NCBI GenBank assembly: GCA_003230965.1
Contig: QIHL01000017.1
Location: 1 to 6,136, forward strand
Origin: Candidatus Magasanikiibacteriota bacterium
GTDB taxonomy: Bacteria; Patescibacteriota; Patescibacteriia; Magasanikbacterales; UBA922
DNA length: 6,136 bases
Reading direction: 5' to 3'
Shown here: positions 5,538-6,136 of the stretch, piece after piece
Numbering within the stretch: position 1 is the stretch's first letter
How the letters are laid out: each line of letters opens with the position of its first letter
Notes under the pieces: model-generated
What the model was told of the DNA's origin: nothing
Seen by the model: only the letters and a program-made list of their open reading frames with translations
The model's database searches: none
Translations under genes and position numbers: made by a program

Positions 5538-6089
5538 ATGTATTTGTTTAACGTAATTCTCATTATTATAATTATAGGATTTGCGATGTTTGGATTGTGG
5601 TTTGGGTTAATCCACACACTGGGTTCATTTATTGGAACAATATTTGGTGCATACATCGCCAGCCGAATGTACGGACCTATTGCTGTTTGGCTCGTTCATA
5701 TAACTGGTTGGCATAGTAACGTGGCAAATGTGGTCGCATTTATTTTTCTATTTATTATTATCAATCGTATAATTGGATTATTATTTTGGTTTGTTGATAG
5801 ACTCACTAGTTTTTTTACTAGGATGCCATTTTTACGTTCACTTAACCGTTTACTTGGAATTATTCTTGGAACATTTGAAGGAATTATTACTGTTGGACTA
5901 ATAATTTATTTCATTCAAAAATATCCATTGTCTAATCAGATAATGAGTTGGATAAATACATCAAGCATTGCATCATGGACACAAAATATGTCTGCTTTTT
6001 TGATTCCTCTGTTACCAAAAGCCCTTCGTATATTGCAAACAACTATACATGCAGCAAGTGGTGGTCAAATCAATCTGCCAATAAACTAA
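5538..6089 (+). CDS. CvpA-family membrane protein
   Basis: The 183-residue protein has four hydrophobic segments, at about residues 3-23, 27-43, 62-86 and 103-127, followed by a tail with one more mildly hydrophobic stretch (153-168). The first pair, with FGLWFGLIHTLGSFIGTIFG (18-37), and NRLLGIILGTFEGII (103-117) in the fourth segment, match the glycine-spaced pattern of CvpA (colicin V production) proteins. Members sit in the inner membrane; their molecular job is poorly defined, with links to envelope homeostasis. Length is typical (about 160-200). The gene is transcribed away from the peptidoglycan cluster. ATG 5538 immediately begins the first membrane segment and has no Shine-Dalgarno site. 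A TATATAAA stretch (5512-5519) could be its -10, but no good -35 stands in front of it. The 47 bases after the stop are AT-rich and show no terminator hairpin. Confidence 0.75.
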   Translation: MYLFNVILIIIIIGFAMFGLWFGLIHTLGSFIGTIFGAYIASRMYGPIAVWLVHITGWHSNVANVVAFIFLFIIINRIIGLLFWFVDRLTSFFTRMPFLRSLNRLLGIILGTFEGIITVGLIIYFIQKYPLSNQIMSWINTSSIASWTQNMSAFLIPLLPKALRILQTTIHAASGGQINLPIN

Positions 6090-6136
6090 ATAGAATAATA
6101 AGCATGTTGTATTATATTTAGTACTAATAAATAATT

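Noticed and set aside
1..6136. CRISPR array, tRNA, rRNA, insertion sequence or toxin-antitoxin genes
   Set aside because: No regularly spaced repeats, cloverleaf, rRNA-like sequence, transposase motif or terminal repeats were seen on either strand.

Overview
The window is AT-rich (roughly one third G+C) and carries six protein genes. Five lie on the minus strand and form a cell-envelope cluster; one small membrane-protein gene points away from them on the plus strand. The AT richness, an MraY with an enlarged cytoplasmic loop, an Ate1/Bpt-like transferase next to a Mur ligase, and start codons mostly without Shine-Dalgarno sites suggest a Candidate Phyla Radiation (Patescibacteria/Parcubacteria-like) bacterium. 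That placement is inference. TGA closes several genes inside ATGA stop/start overlaps, which argues against a code that reads TGA as glycine.

Layout along minus-strand transcription, right to left. An ATP-grasp ligase (5472-4231) is followed, with a 4-base ATGA overlap, by a cysteine peptidase of NlpC/P60 type without a signal peptide (4234-3452). Next is a 163-base intergenic stretch with two overlapping candidate promoters and a GC-rich 54-base hairpin. mraY (3288-2158) comes next, then 84 quiet bases, then an Ate1/Bpt-like aminoacyl-transferase homologue (2073-1387). That gene overlaps, again by ATGA, an Mpl/MurC-type Mur ligase (1390 to beyond position 1). The ligase has no in-frame stop and runs off the left edge of the window. 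On the plus strand, 5538-6089 encodes a CvpA-family membrane protein, divergent from the ATP-grasp gene across 65 bases.

Reading the genes together: Mpl joins a ready-made murein tripeptide to UDP-MurNAc, and MraY loads UDP-MurNAc-peptide onto undecaprenyl phosphate. NlpC/P60 enzymes cut murein peptides, ATP-grasp enzymes make peptide-like bonds, and Ate1/Bpt- or Fem-type GNAT enzymes move amino acids from tRNA. The cluster therefore looks like peptidoglycan precursor synthesis, possibly with peptide salvage or modification. The salvage idea is a hypothesis, not something the sequence proves.

The most unusual non-coding signal is the hairpin upstream of mraY. Its two 20/21-base arms pair along their full length only when read as minus-strand RNA: all four non-Watson-Crick positions are G-U there and A-C on the other strand. 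It sits where transcription toward mraY is predicted to begin, so it may be a structured leader or small RNA. I do not recognise it as a known family.
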